A DNA stretch of 64,000 nucleotides from Nematostella vectensis. Its lineage: Eukaryota; Cnidaria; Anthozoa; Actiniaria; Edwardsiidae. Positions 48,551-61,600 of this stretch are shown here, piece after piece. The notes beneath the pieces are model-generated. The model did not search any database and was not told the origin of the DNA. It was given only the letters and a program-made list of their open reading frames with translations. The DNA lies in contig NC_064045.1 of the NCBI RefSeq assembly GCF_932526225.1, positions 3,978,498 through 4,042,497 on the forward strand, read 5' to 3'. The translations under genes were made by a program, and so were the position numbers. Position 1 is the first letter of the stretch. Each line of letters opens with the position of its first letter.

Positions 48551-50704
48551 ATGGCGTCCGAGGAGAAATGTGCTGTTTGTGGCGATGAATCCTCGGGTTA
48601 TCATTATGGAGCTTACACATGCGAAGGGTGTAAGAGTTTCTTCAAGCGTACAGTGCAAAGAGGTCTTGTAAAGAAATATTCTTGTGTACGCTCAAATCAG
48701 AATCAGTGTCCTATGGATAAGAATTCGAGAGCGAAATGCCAGGCATGTCGACTGCAGCGTTGTTTTGATGCTGGAATGGTTTTAAACGGTGAGCTGATTT
48801 GGGGAAATTATTTTGGAGTATGGAGATGGAGTTTTGATCGAGCAAAACACTTTAAATGGTTATGTAATGCGCTATGTCTATCAAGGCTGGGAGGAATCGC
48901 TCTGCACTCTTAAATGTTGCATTTCGCTACTGTAGCGATCAAATCCCCTCAAGCAAAACTGAGTATATATTTTAATGCAGTGGAGTGTGTAAATTTTTAC
49001 TTAATCTCTCTGATTAATTATACATAATATTTTTAAAGGTTTTCCTTATGTATTCCAGAATTCAGGAAGGATTTTCAGTGATTTTGCCCTTTTCCTTTAG
49101 ATAACAATTATCAGACAGCTTTGAAGCTATACATGTGCTTTCTTTTGTTATCCCGGTAATAGCCTGTCTCGACAAACCTACTGTGATTTTAAACAATTGT
49201 TTTTATTGCTTTAGGTGTAAGAAAGGAAAAGAAAAGAGGCGGTCGCTCTTTCTACACCCTAAAATCTGACCCCAATGAAACACCAACAACAGAAAAATTG
49301 CCATCACCAACACCATCATCACCCGACACAGCCCACATTGACTCTACTTCCATCTCTCCGCTGTTGCGGGATCTTTTGGCGAGCAACCCTTGTGTTGTTC
49401 CCAAAGGGGAATCCCTTAAGGACATTGAAGAGAGCTTTAAAGAGGGAAAAAAGTTCTTGCTAATACGACTATCAAATGCAATCACCAAAGAGCTTCATAT
49501 CATTGTTGACTGGGCAAAACTTGTTCCTGGTTTCAAAGACTTATGTCAGGAAGACCAGATCACACTATTGACTGCCGCTGGGATGGAACTGGTAGTGTTC
49601 AGGGTGATCTTTAGGTCCATTCCCTTGCCCAATTATATCTACATGACTACAACTACATGTCTCCAAAGAGAGGGGTGTTATGAAATACTCAACAAAGAAA
49701 TAGTAGATATGTTGCTCGATGTTGTTGACAGATTGCGGTCTGTTGGACTGGACACGGTCGAGTTTGCTTGTCTTATGGCAATCCTTCTAGCAGACCCAGG
49801 TAAACCCTTGTCAATTCTTCCTTGTGCATGGCAACATGATTGAAAAACCTTGCATATGTGCACTGCAACTTTAGAAGCCACCAGGCCTGGATTCCTAGAA
49901 AGCAGGTTAATGCTAACCCTGGGATAAATGCCCTTTTTATCCAATCAAAAGTCTAGCTGTATTTATCCCTGAGTTAGCGCTAACCTGCTTTCTAGGAACC
50001 AACCACCCCAGGTCTTAAAGAAGCGTTGTCACCATTTTACTTCTGGAGGGTTGATGAAACCTCAACCGACAAGAGACAATAAAATCTAATTGAATCGTTG
50101 CCATTCAACAGGCTGTTTTAAATTATCAGTCACATCCTCAAAGAAACTGCCAATAGAGACACAGCTTTAATGTGTCTATTGGAAGTTTCTTAATATTTTT
50201 AAAATCATCGGACATTGTTTTGTTATCAACCAGAAGTAAACTAGTGACAATGTCGCTTTAATAATAGCTGCATGCTCCTCATATTCACATTCAAAGCCCT
50301 AACACTTTTGGGTGAAATGCAAAGTTACATTTAATTTAAAACAGTTTCCTTGACTTTTGCTTGCTAGGTACATCTATTTTAAACTCCCTATGATGCCCCA
50401 ATTTTTGTCAAGGACAAGGTCTTATTAACAAATTATTCTTAATGTTATAGAAAATCCTGGTTTGTTGGAAAAACCCAAAGTTGAGGAGCTTCGAACATCA
50501 TTCTTAAGCGGACTTAAATTACATGTGGAAACTGTCTACCCAAGTCAACCAGAGAGACTGGCAAAGATCTTGTTAAGATTACCAGCTCTGCGAGATGTGT
50601 GCACAAAGGCTTATGAATACTTTGTGCTAGTTCGGGCTAAACTCGAAGGGGAGGTCCCGATGTCTACCTTACTTCAAGAGATGTTTGAATTTGCAAGAGT
50701 ATGA
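48551..50704 (+). CDS. Nuclear receptor transcription factor, 3 exons, 358 aa
   Basis: Exons 48551-48788, 49215-49799 and 50451-50704 join in frame at GT-AG junctions. Exon 1 is the DNA-binding domain with two four-Cys zinc modules: [19 protein letters not shown]-box [10 protein letters not shown], then [19 protein letters not shown] and GM. The hinge ([10 protein letters not shown]) is short. The ligand-binding domain covers exons 2 and 3 (about residues 130-358), with [40 protein letters not shown] and the C-terminal activation-helix region [15 protein letters not shown]. The P-box is COUP-TF-like, while SGYHYG, CQACR and the [11 protein letters not shown] hinge recall the NR3/ERR group, so the subfamily is left open. 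The protein is short because the N-terminal A/B region is almost absent. Confidence 0.88.
49885..50012. mobile_element. Foldback MITE in the second intron of the nuclear receptor gene
   Basis: TTCCTAGAAAGCAGGTTAAT (about 49892) returns inverted as ATTAGC-like TTAGCGCTAACCTGCTTTCT to about 49998, together with inner GGGATAAAT / ATTTATCCC and outer CCTGG / CCAGG. No transposase is present. Confidence 0.6.
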
Positions 50705-52023
50705 GCAAAACAGAGGTCATTCAAAAAAAGATCAACATTCTAGACACATTTACAGAAGTCTCCAGAAAAACACAAAACAATTTTGCTTCCTTATTTAAAT
50801 AAAAAATATTTTTCATTTATTATGAAAACTGCTGACAGAAATACTCTGATTGGCTCCCTAACATGTTTGAACAGTAAAAACTCTCATCAGCTCTCATTAG
50901 CTTTTTTCCCTGGTTTCTATTGGCTGAGCAGCTTTTGGTTAATGACGTCACTTTTGATTTGCCGCTAGCCCTGGAGCCTGGTAAAATACTTGAATCTTCA
51001 AAGCTTCAATTGTCTATATGGACTTTTATGGAGCAAGGTTGAGAGGTTGAGATGTCTTAAAAGAGAACTATTATCTAATTGTTTCAGCATGGAATCAGTC
51101 AAACTAATTACGGATCCACACATATACTACTACTGAGATTATTTACCTAAACTGAGCCTGGTTTTGGTAGATTCTCAAAGCGCACAGTAAATTTAACTTG
51201 ATATTTTACGAGTTGGTCCGGAATCCACACTGAGTATGATAGGTGAAGCATTAGTTGTTTATGGCCACTGATGGTACATTTATCTCATATAACAAGCAAT
51301 CAAATAATACTTTAGAATATTTGCTTATACCAATCCAATAATAATATTCGAAGAAGCGATTTTGCCTTTGTGAAAGACAAGTCCCAGTGTTTCCCAGGCA
51401 TCAGAGACAGCTTACAGCAGAGAATGTTTGACAACAGAGGGCTGTCATAAGACGCCTGGAGACATTAGGCTAAGGTCTCATGTAGGGGACCAATATTATG
51501 TCCAATATGAGAGTACAAGAATGTGTGGGAGATACAATAAAACAAGTACGAGGGCTCTGATCTCTGTTTGATCAGGGAAGCGTGGTTTAATCAAACCATA
51601 AAATAGACAAAGTATATAATAAGATTATACAGCAATTAGAAAGAGATATCTACATTTACATTGGTACTGTACATCACTAGGACGTGATCAGGATCAAACC
51701 TGTCAGTTGACTTAATACAAAGTGAATGTAACTTAATTTCTTTACTGTAAAATACTCAAGACAAATTTTAAACTCCCTGTCATATGCAGAAAACGTTCAT
51801 ACAACAGATTTTTAAACATTGTAGTAATAAGGTATATTATTTGAGAAACTCAACACATATATTGTCTTATAACAATAAAAACTGTACATTGCTTTTTGTT
51901 CCCCTGTATTTCTATTGAGTTACAGGTTCATTCACGCATGTTTATTTTTAATGATGGTATCCATTGATGGTAGTAAATTTTTTCATCAGCACAATGTCCA
52001 TCCATATATAAGTACAATAACCC
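50705..52023. other. 3' flank of the nuclear receptor gene and intergenic stretch
   Basis: Contains AATAAA-like strings near 50800 that could serve as polyadenylation signals, and a TGACGTCA palindrome at about 50943. The gene on the other strand ends at 52024. No other gene is supported. Confidence 0.4.
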
Positions 52024-55000
52024 TCACGGCTGGAGCTGAACCTGCCCTCCTTTACCCTTCTCTGCACTCTCCTGCTCTCTTTCAGCATTCATGTGCAACC
52101 CAAAAGATTTGTACAGCCGGTTTTGTCTGGTTCCACTCAGTTTCTTCAAGTCCCTCCCATACTGAACCTCCCGTAGTAGGGCCTTGTGTTGGGCCTGCAG
52201 CTCTTCGCGATGTTCATGCAGGGCTCGTGTCCGCCTTATGAGCATCAACAGTTCATGTCTAAGCACCTTATTTTCTTCTTTGATCTTCTGCGTGTGATCA
52301 TCCAAGCAGTGTTTTGCCTCCTGTAAGAGAGATGGGAAACAACAGTGCCTTATAACACCCTATTTAAATTCTTTCAGGAGCATAGCAAAAAGGTCTCATT
52401 GGGCTTAAGTAAATCACTGGACCAATTCTGCCCATAAAAAGACATTATTTTTTTTTTTTAGTTATTTTTTTTCTCCTAAACAGAGTATTTAAGGATAATA
52501 AATTGTAGTATTTAATGGAGCCCTTTTCCAGCCTACTACCGATAATGGCATTCTAAGCATTCTTGAGCTACTGTAAATATAGGTCACTGTATTAATCTAA
52601 TTTAAACTTTTTCTCTTTGAGAAATCATAAGACAATTGCGCTACTACAGGTGAAGTGGACACAGATTTAATTGCTTAATTACTGGGATACCTGTGGTAGC
52701 CCAGTCATAAAATGCAACTGTTTTTTTTTTCTTGTACTAAAAAAGTGAAAAGCCTGCTGCTTTGTCTTTTCTATCTATTTAGATGTAAACATTTCATTAG
52801 TCGTGTGAAGTGTAAGATATGTAAATCTATGAAAATTACTTTGGTGATTACCTTTTTGTATTTTGGTGCTTCCTTAGATAAGTTTTATTATTTCCCTAAA
52901 AAAACCTTTATACCCTCATTGTCATTTTATTTTGATTTTTACATTTTCAATAAAATCTAGAGAATTGTTTGAACTTTGTATGTGTTGTTGATCTTGAAAA
53001 TATGTATATGCTCTAATTTTCAATAGTCTGGATATTCTATAGCCCTCTCATTTGACTTCGAAATAAATTAATGTTGTTGTTTACTTGGCCCTTACATAAA
53101 TAGAAATAATACATTTCAATAAAATTATATTGTTAATGTGACTCACTTTGGGTGTTAAAAAAAATTTACCCCTAAGTGATCAGCCACGTCTACTGTCATG
53201 GAGCACCTCAATAGATGATGCTTCGTACCTTTCTTGCCCCAATCAGTGTTGTGATATGGCATTTACAATAAAAACCAAGAATATATATATTTTTTTTATT
53301 ATATACAAAGTGGGCAGTAAAATCTTTGTCATACGTCACAACACAATGCCCAAACAAGTTGCAGATCTCAGGTATCCCAGTCAACCCTGTGCGCAGGGTC
53401 TAGTTACATAAGCAGATACTTGAAGCACATGCAGTAATTTCAGCAAATGAGCAAGGTGTAGTGCAGACCTGCCACACCATTCTGCTATTAGAGATGTGAG
53501 CTACTGTAAAGGTCGCAGTATTATATACTTTTTCACTATAAAAACTCATAGGAGAATAGTTACCCTGTACAATGCAAGAAATAGCCAAGATCTATGAAAG
53601 ATAGAACCAATAACAGAAAGAAAAAGACAATTGAACAGGTATTTCTTGTAGACAAACCTGTGTGGCTTGTTTTGCCATTTCCTGGATCTTGGAATCTGAC
53701 TCTTTCTGGTATCCACGCTTCTCTCGCAAGAACTGTGCCTTCAGCTTTTGGATGGCTTCTGAGTGTTTCCGTCGCATGGTTTGTACCTCTTCTTCAAGGC
53801 GAGCTATCTCTACTTCCTGGTCCTTCTGGAGTACCTGATACTCTTCCAGGTCTTCTAGTTCACCATTTGCCATGGCAAGCTCAGCTTCCTTTTCCAACAT
53901 TAGCTGCTTCAGAGCTAATGAAAGATGGACATCTTACAACGATTAGCTCAGTGTAACAATTATTATTCTAATAATGCTAATTGAAGCAAAGAAAGTTGTT
54001 ATACGTGGGGGAACCAGAAAGGGTGGGGATTATAAAGGAGAAATGAAGTAAAACAAAGGTCCTAAGGCTCCCCTTAAACATCGACGAATCCTGGATCATC
54101 CTCTGGGATTTATTCATTTCCTCACGACTCACATTAACTTTTGAGGTGGCACTTAATCCGGGAATAACAGGAAAATAGTGTCACGAACGGATGGATTAAG
54201 GGGTGGGTATTTTTCACCTTCTTTCTTCTGATTATAATCCAGAAGAAGCTGTTCTTTTTGGTCCGTAATGTCTTGGAGTTCCTTCTGGTTCCTGTCACTC
54301 AGGGATATGATGGTTGTCTGACGCTTCTGGGTTTTCTTTGACATGTAGGACATATACTCATGCTTGGGGAAAAGAAAATATCAGCAATATTTTAATATGA
54401 TATTTTTAAGACAACCTCAACAGTGTTCCTATGGTTTATGGTACACAGTGAAAACATGGACATGATTGGTTTACTGATTTTAGGTATTAGAATTATTGAA
54501 CACTATTTTCCTCACTATGTTTTGGAGGTTTGAAAACTTTGTATAAAGTATTTTAATTATAGGACCAGCTCTGGAAACTAGAGTACTTACACTTTCCAAT
54601 CTGGTCTGTTGGGATTCTTCTTGTAGCCACTCATTCTCTTGGCGCCTGAAAATTTAAGCATAGAAATGTTATGGAAAAGCTTTAGGAGAAGTTTGAAACC
54701 ATTTTAACTTAATCTTACTAACAAAGAAACTTGCAAATTCGACATACTTACAGTTCCTCTACCTCCCTTTTGAGACTACTCAGTTTGTCTGACAATGTTT
54801 CCAATCTAATGATAAAAATAAAATATTCTCAGGTTCTTGTATTATGCGTGTACCTTGCTTAAACTTTTTACAAAGAAAAAAGTAAACATCGATTTACAAA
54901 CCAAAAACAAATGACTGAAAGGAAGAAGATATAAGAACAACTCACTCTTTGCGCAATTCCTCCTCTTTCTCTGTTGGTTCGTCTTTCTTTTTACCTTCTT

Positions 55001-55070
55001 CCTCGTCTCCAGACTCTTTTGCATCGCCTTGCTTTTTCTTTTTCCCCTTTCCTTTCTTTTTAGGTGGCAT
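52024..55070 (-). CDS. Coiled-coil protein, DUF4515/CCDC166-like, 6 exons, 310 aa
   Basis: Exons on the minus strand: 55070-54946, 54805-54752, 54645-54591, 54362-54218, 53914-53658 and 52320-52024. All have GT-AG junctions and add up to an exact frame of 311 codons. The start is strongly basic (MPPKKKGKGKKKKQGD) and then acidic. The rest is almost entirely coiled coil: LETLSDKLSSLKREVEEL, KELQDITDQKEQLLLDYNQK, EVEIARLEEEVQTMRRKHSE and NKVLRHELLMLIRRTRALHE. The C-terminus has LREVQYGRDLKKLSG. The plan resembles ciliary coiled-coil proteins of the CCDC166/BBOF1 group (DUF4515). Similarity is by memory of that layout, so the name is tentative. A structural role at basal bodies or cilia is plausible. 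Confidence 0.75.
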
Positions 55071-55874
55071 TTTTGAGCAACTTTCCAACCCGTTTACTTC
55101 GGCTGCTATGAAAGCGACGCTGTTGTCAAGGAAGGTTGGCCAGCGGTTGATCGTGCCACAGCCAACCCGCGGTCGAAAATGAGGTGTCGAAAGTCAACTT
55201 CAGGATAGAAAATTTCTGGAGTCTTTTGGAAAATCACGAGTGTCAAAATGCTCTCTTGAGGAGATACAGTAAAATTCCTCGAAGCCGTCCGTTCTCCGAT
55301 GAGTCCTAACTCACGACAGAAAAGAGCTAGGGTTCCCCGGCCTTCGAAAACAAAAAAATTCCGAATAAACTTTCTTTTACATAAGCACCTTTTTAACTCG
55401 TGAATGCTTGCAAAGCATTTACGGGTTATTGGAGGGACTTCTGTGTCACTCGATCGTCAGATCGTTGGATCGTTGGACCGATCATCCGTAAACTTTTTGT
55501 GGTCTTTCTGTGCTTTCGCAACACAGCAATTTTTTAGATCTTTCTTTTTAGGAAAGAAAGCCTCTGTTTGCAGGTCAAGAAAAATAGTATGGAGTTTCAT
55601 AAGTTGTTTTTTCCATAATTCTTTTTTATGAATTAAGTGCTAAATATCAAACAAAACTCGTTCAAACACGCTTATTCATCAAGAAACGATCAATAACGAT
55701 TTTGCGAATTTCTAGAATGTTGACATGCTTAAAATACATATGACTGTAGCTTGATTAATTATGTCGGCTATTTAACTTCTGTTTCCGAAGAAAATAGGGC
55801 GAAATTTGACATGCTAGCAAAAGCAGCTCGAACGGTGAGATGCCAATAAGGATAAAAACTAATTTTACTAATTT
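55071..55874. other. Upstream region of the coiled-coil gene
   Basis: Probable promoter of the minus-strand gene near 55080-55330, then A/T-rich sequence with no supported feature. Confidence 0.35.
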
Positions 55875-55948
55875 TGCCTCGGTGGTATAGTGGTTTTGTC
55901 GCTTGTCTTAGACGCCAGAGACCGGAGGTTCGATCCCTACTTGTGACG
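55875..55948 (+). pseudogene. tRNA-like pseudogene with Pol III-type boxes and T-run
   Basis: A 74-base stretch has a D-arm-like GGTATAGTGG (A-box type), a B-box GGTTCGATCCC and a following run of T at about 55953-55962, all arranged as in a tRNA gene. The arrangement resembles tRNA-Asp (TAGTGGTT...AGACCGG...GGTTCGA), but the acceptor stem pairs at only a few positions and the anticodon stem has a mismatch. The aligned anticodon would be TAG. It is best read as a decayed tRNA or a tRNA-derived SINE head. Confidence 0.5.
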
Positions 55949-56214
55949 TCTAATTTTTTTTTTCTTTTTTTCTTTACTTTTTATGATAATAATAAATAAT
56001 CAAACTGTTCTTGGTGTTTCATCACATCGAAAAGAAAGGAAATTGTTATGTACTCCCAGCATCTTGGATGTGTTCATCCTTTGTTGAAAATTCATCCTGT
56101 ATATGTTTTTTTTGCACACAAAAAAATAACTAGAAAAACAAATTTGCATTCACGAGTTGTCTCACAGAGCCCTTTGATTTATAAGAGGGAGAGGTGTAGA
56201 ATTCTCTCAATTTT

Positions 56215-56310
56215 TTTTATACTTAAAATTTAAGAACATACTTAAGAAATTTTGAGCCTTAAAATACTCCAAGAACGGCTCAGCCTGAACTGCTCAACTG
56301 AAAATAAGAG
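56215..56310. repeat. Dispersed repeat, fragment C
   Basis: AAGAACATACTTAAGAA, GAGCCTTAAAATACTCCAAG and CTCAGCCTGAACTG echo parts of the copies at 40155 and 57405. Confidence 0.5.
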
Positions 56311-57404
56311 TGTTACCCCATATGCGAGCCGGCTACCAATCCATCTTTCGTGTAGAAAGGGGCCGTAGCCAAAAAACTGAGGCAGATTTGACCATCGACC
56401 ACCGTTTTTATGATGGTATAAGTAACTAAACTCGATAAAAATATATAGATGACACTTAACATATCAGGCGCGTACACGGGGGGGGGGGGCAATCTTCAAA
56501 TAATATGCTCCATATGATACCTATGACTGCGCACCCCCCCTCCCCCTCGGCCAATCCTGCGAAGGCGCCTGCATAATAACTTCTACAACCTATAATGTGG
56601 TGACCCTAATGTGCGCCTACAAGTATTTTACATTGCAGAAACATCATCGCCGCCGCATCACAGAAATAGTCCAGTCAATCTACGAAAATTTATAGCCGAA
56701 ACTAGAAGTAAATGCAACAAAAAAATATATTGTTTAGTTATAAGAAAAAAACATTCTAAACAACATCCCAAAACTTCTCCAAAGTTATATTGTGGGAACA
56801 TCTCGCAGTTTGACGATAAACAATTTCTTTTTTCGGCAATCTTGTATTCTATTGTTATTCATGGCGCACTAACCCGCCGTAAACGCACTCTCGATCGCTC
56901 TGCCAGTGCGCCAGTTGAATTTGAGATGTTTCCACAAGAGAACTTTTGGGAAGTCATTAAGGACATGCTACTCTGTCATTTAAGGCCGAACTTATTTGTG
57001 TTGCAATTACTTTTAGGTTAAACATTAGATTGACTGAACTAAAAGCCGAGGATTTTTGAATACATCCTCGGGATCCCCAGGATTGTCTGTCTCATCGCTT
57101 CACTGGGTCTCGTGGATGCGTAAATACGATCCCCTTTAACTCCTCATTTTTTCCCATTCACTACACTTCCAACCCTTTTCATTTCCCACCCTCCCACATA
57201 GATTAATGTGAAGACTCTGATTTCAAGTGCAGGTAAAATGACCCAGCGCTGTTTTAGGAGGTGTACTTAGGATGTGTACTTAGACCCTTAGCGTTGGACA
57301 CGTAAACACCAGCTCAGTTGTGGCCACACGAAACAAGATACAGTAAAACTCGCATACAAGGGTCTTGTTTTCAATCCACTTCTACTTATAACTCCTGTTA
57401 AATT

Positions 57405-57865
57405 ACACTCTTTTTTAAATAAGAACCTTTTGAATAAGAACGTTCAGCCTGAGATTTCACCTAATTTTAAGAACATGCCGAGGCTCAGATAGCAGAATTT
57501 TTTTTTAGTCCTGATGCGTTCTAAAATGCAGAATCAAATGTTGCTCATAGTAACAACATCATTATTGCTAACGATTAGTGTAATTCTCTTCCTAATAATT
57601 CATTGCGTATTATATTCTTATATACATTAAATTGTAAGAACATCGTTAAGAACACATTCAGCCTTAAATTGCTCCAAAAATAAGAACGACCAAGCCTCAA
57701 CTGAAAATTAGACGTTCTTATAAACAAAAGTGTAAAACCTATCCTAGATAAGGCTTCATTGGGACTCAAAGTTTCGTAACCCCCTCATTCATGTTTATCA
57801 AATAAATTACTAGAAGTATACGATTAAAATGAATCCAGATATAAATGAAGTTTTCAATATTGGCG
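57405..57865. repeat. Dispersed repeat, copy B (about 450 bp)
   Basis: Same order of landmarks as the copy in RSAD1 intron 10: AGAACATGCCGAGGCTCAGA, GTAACAACATCATTATTGCT, AAACCTATCCTAGATAAGGC, TTCGTAACCCCCTCATTC, GAATCCAGATATAAATG. Confidence 0.75.
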
Positions 57866-58690
57866 ATCTCTCGAAGATGTAAGCGGTTCAGCTGTTGGAA
57901 ATCAACGTCAACGACAATAAACGTCCCGTGAAGATAGTGCATAAGAAATCCCTTTTTGTGGTCAGATTTTTATCAGAGAATTTCCTCCCCCCCCCCGGAA
58001 AAATTAGGCCCTCCCCCCCAAGAAAAATCCTGGGTACGGACCTAATATTAAATTCCGCATTGTTCCTTTCTTTCGACGCAGACCAGCTTGAATGAGGTTG
58101 CCCAGTTGTTGTTTTCCATACCGACACTACACAAGAACACAGAGTATGCAAGAGCTATGTGACCAGTCAACGCGTGAACAAAGGAAATATGTGGGGACCA
58201 TTCGATGACTTAACGGACCGGTAATTGCACAAAATAAAATGTGAAGATTCAAAAGACACAGCCAGTGGGAAATGTGCTGGCTGGGTACCCGACTTCTGTG
58301 ACAATTGTTTTGGGGAAACAATAATGGTATGTTCATTCAAGAGGCAAATAAAACGCTTGGACAGCTCTGAAATTGAATCCATCTTACAATGAAAACGGTT
58401 CATATTTTTACTAGAACATACAATAATACATGGAAAAATATTATTTCCGCAATAAAAAGGTGTTTCAATATTCAAACGCAAGTCTGGTACACAGTCTTTG
58501 ACCCCTCTAAACGTTGCTTGCATTTTCTCCTCACATGCGAATGCGCAATGCTATATTTATGCGCCTTTTTTTACCATGCAAGTATGACCATGCAAGTGTA
58601 AAGGGACATGATTTCAAGCTATTTGAAGGGGTCAACACAAAGCTGCGATCTTTTTAACGTTATTACCCTACTAGCCTTGCGCGATTACAA

Positions 58691-61600
58691 CTACTTGAGG
58701 GTCACAGTACATGGCTCACTGAATAGCCCAGTACGTCCGAACTCGTCCGTGGCCCGGACAGCGAAATGATATTTGTTCCCGGACATGAACTGCGTCAGGG
58801 TGCAAGCCATGGGGAGCGGCAGGGCGTTGACCACGCCTATCTTCTTCCACTGGGCTTGTTGACCATTGGGTCCAAGGTCCTGGAGGGCATACAGCTGGTA
58901 TCTTGTAATGCGGGCGTGGTTAGGTGCCAACTGCATGTTCCACGACAGGACTATCCCGTTAGACACCACAGCTATGGACACGGAAGGGCGTGGTGGGGGG
59001 TCCTTTTGCTGGGGTACAGGTGCACCTGAAGGGGGACCCTGGGTAGTCCCATCTGGTGTTTGCATGGATAAGCGTGTCTGGGTTTGTAAGAACTCTGCCT
59101 GATGCCGCACGGGAGGAGAAGACCCGGGGACAACCTGCTGGGTAGGGGGGCCCTGGACTTGAGGAGGGCGTGCTACTGCTGCTGTTACTATGGCGGGAGG
59201 CCGATACTGGGGTGGGAGCTGTTGTGGTAGAGGTTGTTGGACGGCTTGATGGGGTCTGCCAGTGACGGGGTTGCCTGTTGGTTGTGGTAATCGTTGCTGA
59301 GCAGGTATTCCTGTGACCTGATTCGCCGGCTGTGGCTGATGGTGTTGTGGTGCAGCAGCCGTGGGTCGGCTGGTGATCAGGACCCCAGCCGGCTGTTGCT
59401 GATGCTGTGCCAGTTGTTGAGCAGGAACAGGTGGTCTCCCTGTGGCTATAGTAGCTGCGTGGCTTCCCACCATAAACCGTGGCTGCCCTTCGGCTGACTG
59501 GACTTGGAAGTTCTGTTGCGGTTGTACCTGCACCTGAGAGCTGTTTACATACACCACGTTCTGCTGAGGCGGGCGTACCACCACCATGGTACTCATCTGT
59601 CCAGGATTCTGTGGTCTGGCAACTGAACTTCCTGGTGCCCCACTGTTTGGCAGCGCCACGCCTGTACGAATTTGTCCAGGGTACTGCGGAGGGGGTGGTC
59701 TCGCCACTTGGACAGCAGTTGGTTGGTACTGTGTTGGAGGGGTTAAGAGCTGGGAGGGCGTGGTCCGTATCTGTGGGGGAGGGGTGTAGGGTACTTGCTG
59801 GGGTAGGGGCGCAGGGTTTACCGAGTGCCCTGGGATGCTTGAAGTAGTGGATGTTAGCCGTGTGGTTGATTCGGTCGACGTAGCAGCCAGATGTAATGGC
59901 AAAGATGCAGGGTGTTGAGGGGGCTGGGAAACTGATACTGTCCTTGGAGATTTCTAAAAAATATAAATAAACTATCTGAATAAGAAAGATTACATCATAG
60001 TGGAACCACCATAATAAGGACATCGTTTGGAACCACAAAACTGTCCTCGTTAACGGGAAGGGGGGAAGGGCGTGGGAAACTTATAGAGCAGGCTAGATTT
60101 CAAAGAATTTGCATTCTACGATTCAACCGTAGAACTGCCATTTGATATTTGACAATCCCTGCTTCCATTTCGTTTTAAAAAAAGTATATATAGAACGTTC
60201 TTTATACAGACTTTAAAAACTGTATAAATATCCCTTATATAAGTGTTCCTTTAAGAGGTTGTACCTATATAAATGTTATGTTTTGTCATATGTCGTTATG
60301 TCCAAGTCAATCTAGGCGACATGTCGAGCGCGTCATGTATAGTGCGACACGTCTCCTAAATGTTTCCTAGTTTAGCCACCGCCAAAAACATATAGTGCGC
60401 GACAAATTTTGTAGAGCGCGACACGAAAATGTTTCTCATTTCGGGCTCGGCATGTCGCCTAGTTTAGTAACAGGTAGTCCAAGCTCCTTATTTGTCCCTT
60501 TTGATTTTACGGAAAACAAAATTAGTGAAAAATAAAAAAACAACTTGTTGAAAACGAAGTTCGTTTAAAATTTCAAATCGTGAATCTTGAAAAAGGCACT
60601 TTTATACGGCCAAAGAACACGCAAAAAGTAAACATAAACACAACACTAGACTACACACGTCTTTTTAATAAGTTGTTTTTTTATTATGCACTAATTTTGT
60701 TTTTCGCCCTATGTTACCGTAAAATCAATAGGGGCAAATAAAGAGCTTGGGCTACCTGTGGTTTAGCCAGCCGTTTATGTCGATGTTATGTTGCGGATGT
60801 ACACACACACGAGAATATAAAACAGCGCGTTTTGTCACCTAAGGAAACATACACTGAATAAAATTGCCTTTGATGTTAAGCATAATTCGCCTTTAGAACA
60901 AGAGTCAAATATGAGTCAACGTAGAGTCAACGTATGATATTACAAATAGTATGAAATTACACAGTGTAAACCAAGCCTTCAAATCTAATCTAATCGCAAT
61001 GTAAACGCGACTTACCAGAACCTCCGTCTGGACGTGCTTTGACGCCTTGTCGGCCTTGCTCTTCTGGTTGTGGAGAAGAAGCTTGACGGCCTTTTCCAGC
61101 TTGATTGCATACTCGTGCAGCTCTGTGTTTTCGTCTTCTAGTCGTAGTAGACGCCTCCGCAGCTCACCCTCGGGGTCCTTGCTCTGGTAAGCGCTCTCAA
61201 TCTGACGGAACTTCTCGTCTATCATCTGCCTTAAGAGCTGCGACGGAACGTTGATTGAGATTTATGCAGATAGTCACTTTATTTAAAATAAAAGACATCC
61301 CATGATGTGGGAGGTTATTGACATTATTTATGATTACAGAGCGAGGTTACGGCTACGCTATATAATAACGGTGACCAAATAACGATAGCGGTACGGAACC
61401 GGGCACACTACGGTAACAGCGAAGTGTGCAATAACGGTATAGCCTAACTGTAGACGTAGAGGTCTTTCAACGCCTACAGGTAGGTACAGTGAAACCTGGA
61501 TTTTACGATACTGGATTTTACGATAACCTCGATTTTACGATGGCGTTCCCTTCTTCTGGCGGGAATACAGGGAAGTGTATAAGAATATACCTTGATTTTA

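Larger units (their letters stand above)
55949..58690. other. Intergenic stretch with dispersed repeats
   Basis: Contains a fragment of the dispersed family (56215-56310) and a copy (57405-57865), short G and C runs at about 56477 and 57991, and several short open frames without family features. No spliced gene was recognised. Confidence 0.45.

Noticed and set aside
55875-55948. Functional tRNA-Asp gene
   Set aside because: Acceptor stem pairs poorly and the anticodon position would read TAG and not GTC.
58959-60038. 359-codon minus-strand frame overlapping the ATF7IP last exon
   Set aside because: It is an out-of-frame shadow of the Pro/Gln-rich exon and contains the intron boundary.
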